A stretch of 51,672 nt of DNA, taken from assembly GCA_028291645.1 (NCBI GenBank), contig JAQGNU010000019.1, positions 1 to 51,672 of the forward strand, written 5' to 3'. The position numbers and the translations under genes were made by a program. Position 1 is the stretch's first letter. Every line of letters starts with the position of its first letter. This document shows positions 50,700 to 51,672 of the stretch, one piece after another. Source of the DNA: Nevskia sp. GTDB taxonomy: Bacteria; Pseudomonadota; Gammaproteobacteria; Nevskiales; Nevskiaceae. The notes beneath the pieces were generated by a model. That model was not told where the DNA came from. It ran no database searches and was given only the letters and a program-made list of their open reading frames with translations.

Positions 50700-51358
50700 T
50701 TCTGCGGCTTGCTGGTGATATCGCCGAAACACTGACGGAACGCACGCCGCGAGAACACCCGCTGCGCATAGCCGCGCCACGGCGCCAACTCGCTGGCGGG
50801 CAAACCGCCGTGCTGCACGAAACGCCGCAGCAGTACCGCCCAGGCACAATCGGCCAAGGTGTAATCGCGCCCCAGCATGTAGCCGGCACCGGCGACGCGG
50901 CGCGCGCCGGAGCGCACGCCTTCGAGCAAGGTGCGCTTGGAAGCCTCCAGCGCGCGGCCGCTGCCCTTCAGCAGCACATCGCTGGCGGCGAACAGGTCGT
51001 GCTCGATCTGTTGCAGCGCGACGCGTGCGCGCGCCCGCGCAGCGGGCTCCTGCGGCATCAGCGGCGGATGCGGGTAACGCTCTTCCAGGTATTCGACGAT
51101 GACGCGTGCGTAGGGCAGCACGCCTTCGCGGTCGACCAGCGTCGGCACGCTCTGGGTCGGATTCAATACCAGGAAGTCTTCGTTGACGCGGCCGCCGCCG
51201 ATGATCTCGATCTTCGAGCCGTCGATATCCTTCTCGGCCAGCACCAGCCGTGCCCAATCGCAACCCAGCGAATCGCTCGAGACAAATAGGGTCAAGCCGG
51301 CATTGAGCGCAGGCTTGATCGGAACCTTATCGGGAGCAAGACGGCTGCGCAGGGCCAT
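50696..51358 (-). CDS. sspA: Stringent starvation protein A (GST-fold)
   Basis: An RNA-polymerase-associated glutathione-S-transferase-fold protein, important in stationary phase and stress. Of 220 residues, the thioredoxin-like N-domain has FVSSDSLGCDWARLVLAEK (about 24-42) and NPTQSVPTLVDREGVLPYAR (about 65-84), and the helical C-domain has the usual YTLADCAWAVLLRR. It is second in the petC-sspA-sspB order seen in many beta- and gammaproteobacteria. It starts 15 bases after the petC stop. Confidence 0.95.
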   Translation of the reverse strand: MALRSRLAPDKVPIKPALNAGLTLFVSSDSLGCDWARLVLAEKDIDGSKIEIIGGGRVNEDFLVLNPTQSVPTLVDREGVLPYARVIVEYLEERYPHPPLMPQEPAARARARVALQQIEHDLFAASDVLLKGSGRALEASKRTLLEGVRSGARRVAGAGYMLGRDYTLADCAWAVLLRRFVQHGGLPASELAPWRGYAQRVFSRRAFRQCFGDITSKPQK

Positions 51359-51373
51359 GGCTTATTGCATAGC

Positions 51374-51672
51374 CTAGTGAACGTCGCGCCAGAATTCTTT
51401 TTTCAACAGATAGGTGAGAACCAGCAGGATCAGCAGATACAGCATGACCTTGCCGCCGAGTGCAATCCGTTCGCTCTTGCCCGGCTCCGAGGCATACGCC
51501 ATGAAATTGGTCAGATCGACGACGAATTCCTTGTACTCTTCCGGCGACAGTGTGCCGGCCTGTACCAGTTCGAACTTCGGCGCGCCCTCTTCCTCGCCTT
51601 TGGCCGGCTCTGCCTTCTTCTGCCAGCCCTGCAGCTCGCCCAGCACCGCCGGCATCGACACGCCGGGCAGGT
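51374..51672 (-). CDS. petC: Cytochrome c1 of the bc1 complex, 3' part only
   Basis: The C-terminal 98 or so codons of cytochrome c1; the gene continues past the window edge. The visible part begins LPGVSMPAVLGELQGW, where Met of MP is the usual axial haem ligand region. It then has a charged insertion (KKAEPAKGEEEGAP), the conserved LSPEEYKEFVVDLTNFMAYA, and the anchoring TM helix (VMLYLLILLVLTYLL) ending KKEFWRDVH in the cytoplasm. The haem CxxCH lies outside the window. It forms an operon with sspA and sspB. Confidence 0.93.
   Translation of the reverse strand, partial: LPGVSMPAVLGELQGWQKKAEPAKGEEEGAPKFELVQAGTLSPEEYKEFVVDLTNFMAYASEPGKSERIALGGKVMLYLLILLVLTYLLKKEFWRDVH

Noticed and set aside
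1..51672. CRISPR array, prophage, toxin-antitoxin or canonical defence island
   Set aside because: I saw no regularly spaced direct repeats, phage structural genes, Cas or restriction genes, or recognisable toxin-antitoxin pairs in the window.

Overview
The window is GC-rich, densely coded chromosomal DNA from a Gram-negative bacterium. It carries an outer-membrane TolC, OmpW-type barrels, a lipoprotein peptidase, petC-sspA-sspB with a ClpX-binding SspB tail, LepB, a Tat-exported HiPIP and a wax-ester synthase. Together these suggest a gammaproteobacterium near Xanthomonadales/Nevskiales; that placement is inference from gene content and order, not a computed phylogeny.

Bases 1-4500: the 3' part of a PulE/GspE-type ATPase, then an AT-richer accessory patch (about 1450-2960) with a small zinc-ribbon protein and two exported unknowns, interleaved with TAGGGTGGGC-type palindromic repeats and followed by a short remnant resembling an integron-type integrase N-terminus. 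After it lies an AAA+ ATPase built like a sigma-54 activator but with GAFPGA in place of GAFTGA and no visible DNA-binding domain. Bases 4600-6430: a 145-bp MITE-like element, a candidate heat-shock promoter, an Hsp20 and a CbpA-type J-protein. Bases 6500-15100: amidase, membrane methyltransferase-like protein, GNAT plus a kynureninase-like enzyme, DUF1134 and Mpo1-like proteins, a LuxR-type regulator, and rhodanese-TolC. Bases 15200-26300: an exported lysyl-endopeptidase-like protease, an S9 peptidase, an alpha/beta hydrolase, a 33-residue lysine-rich peptide, DusB divergent from an AI-2E-type permease, an unknown protein and an exported S8-type protease. Two of the proteases end in GlyGly-CTERM-like tails.

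Bases 26300-36200: DUF423 and saccharopine-dehydrogenase-like genes, GT9, HiPIP, an NAD(P)-binding protein, an MgtC/ParB-like overlapping pair, a tRNA-like sequence with an 8-base anticodon loop, a barrel protein, Nudix, an Arg/Asp-rich exported repeat protein, an MBL-fold enzyme and a LysE transporter. Bases 36300-42430: cysS on the plus strand facing a tight five-gene minus-strand operon (peptidase lipoprotein, rsmE, dihydroorotase, Ser/Thr dehydratase, tag). Bases 42500-51672: molybdopterin oxidoreductase, signal peptidase I, MBL-fold enzyme, the second MITE copy, wax-ester synthase, CDF transporter, OmpW, and the petC-sspA-sspB operon leaving the window.

Most of the sequence is ordinary core genome. 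The least explained signals are the tRNA-like gene, the MITE family whose ends supply host stop codons, the atypical sigma-54-like ATPase beside the possible integrase scar, and the lysine-rich micropeptide.
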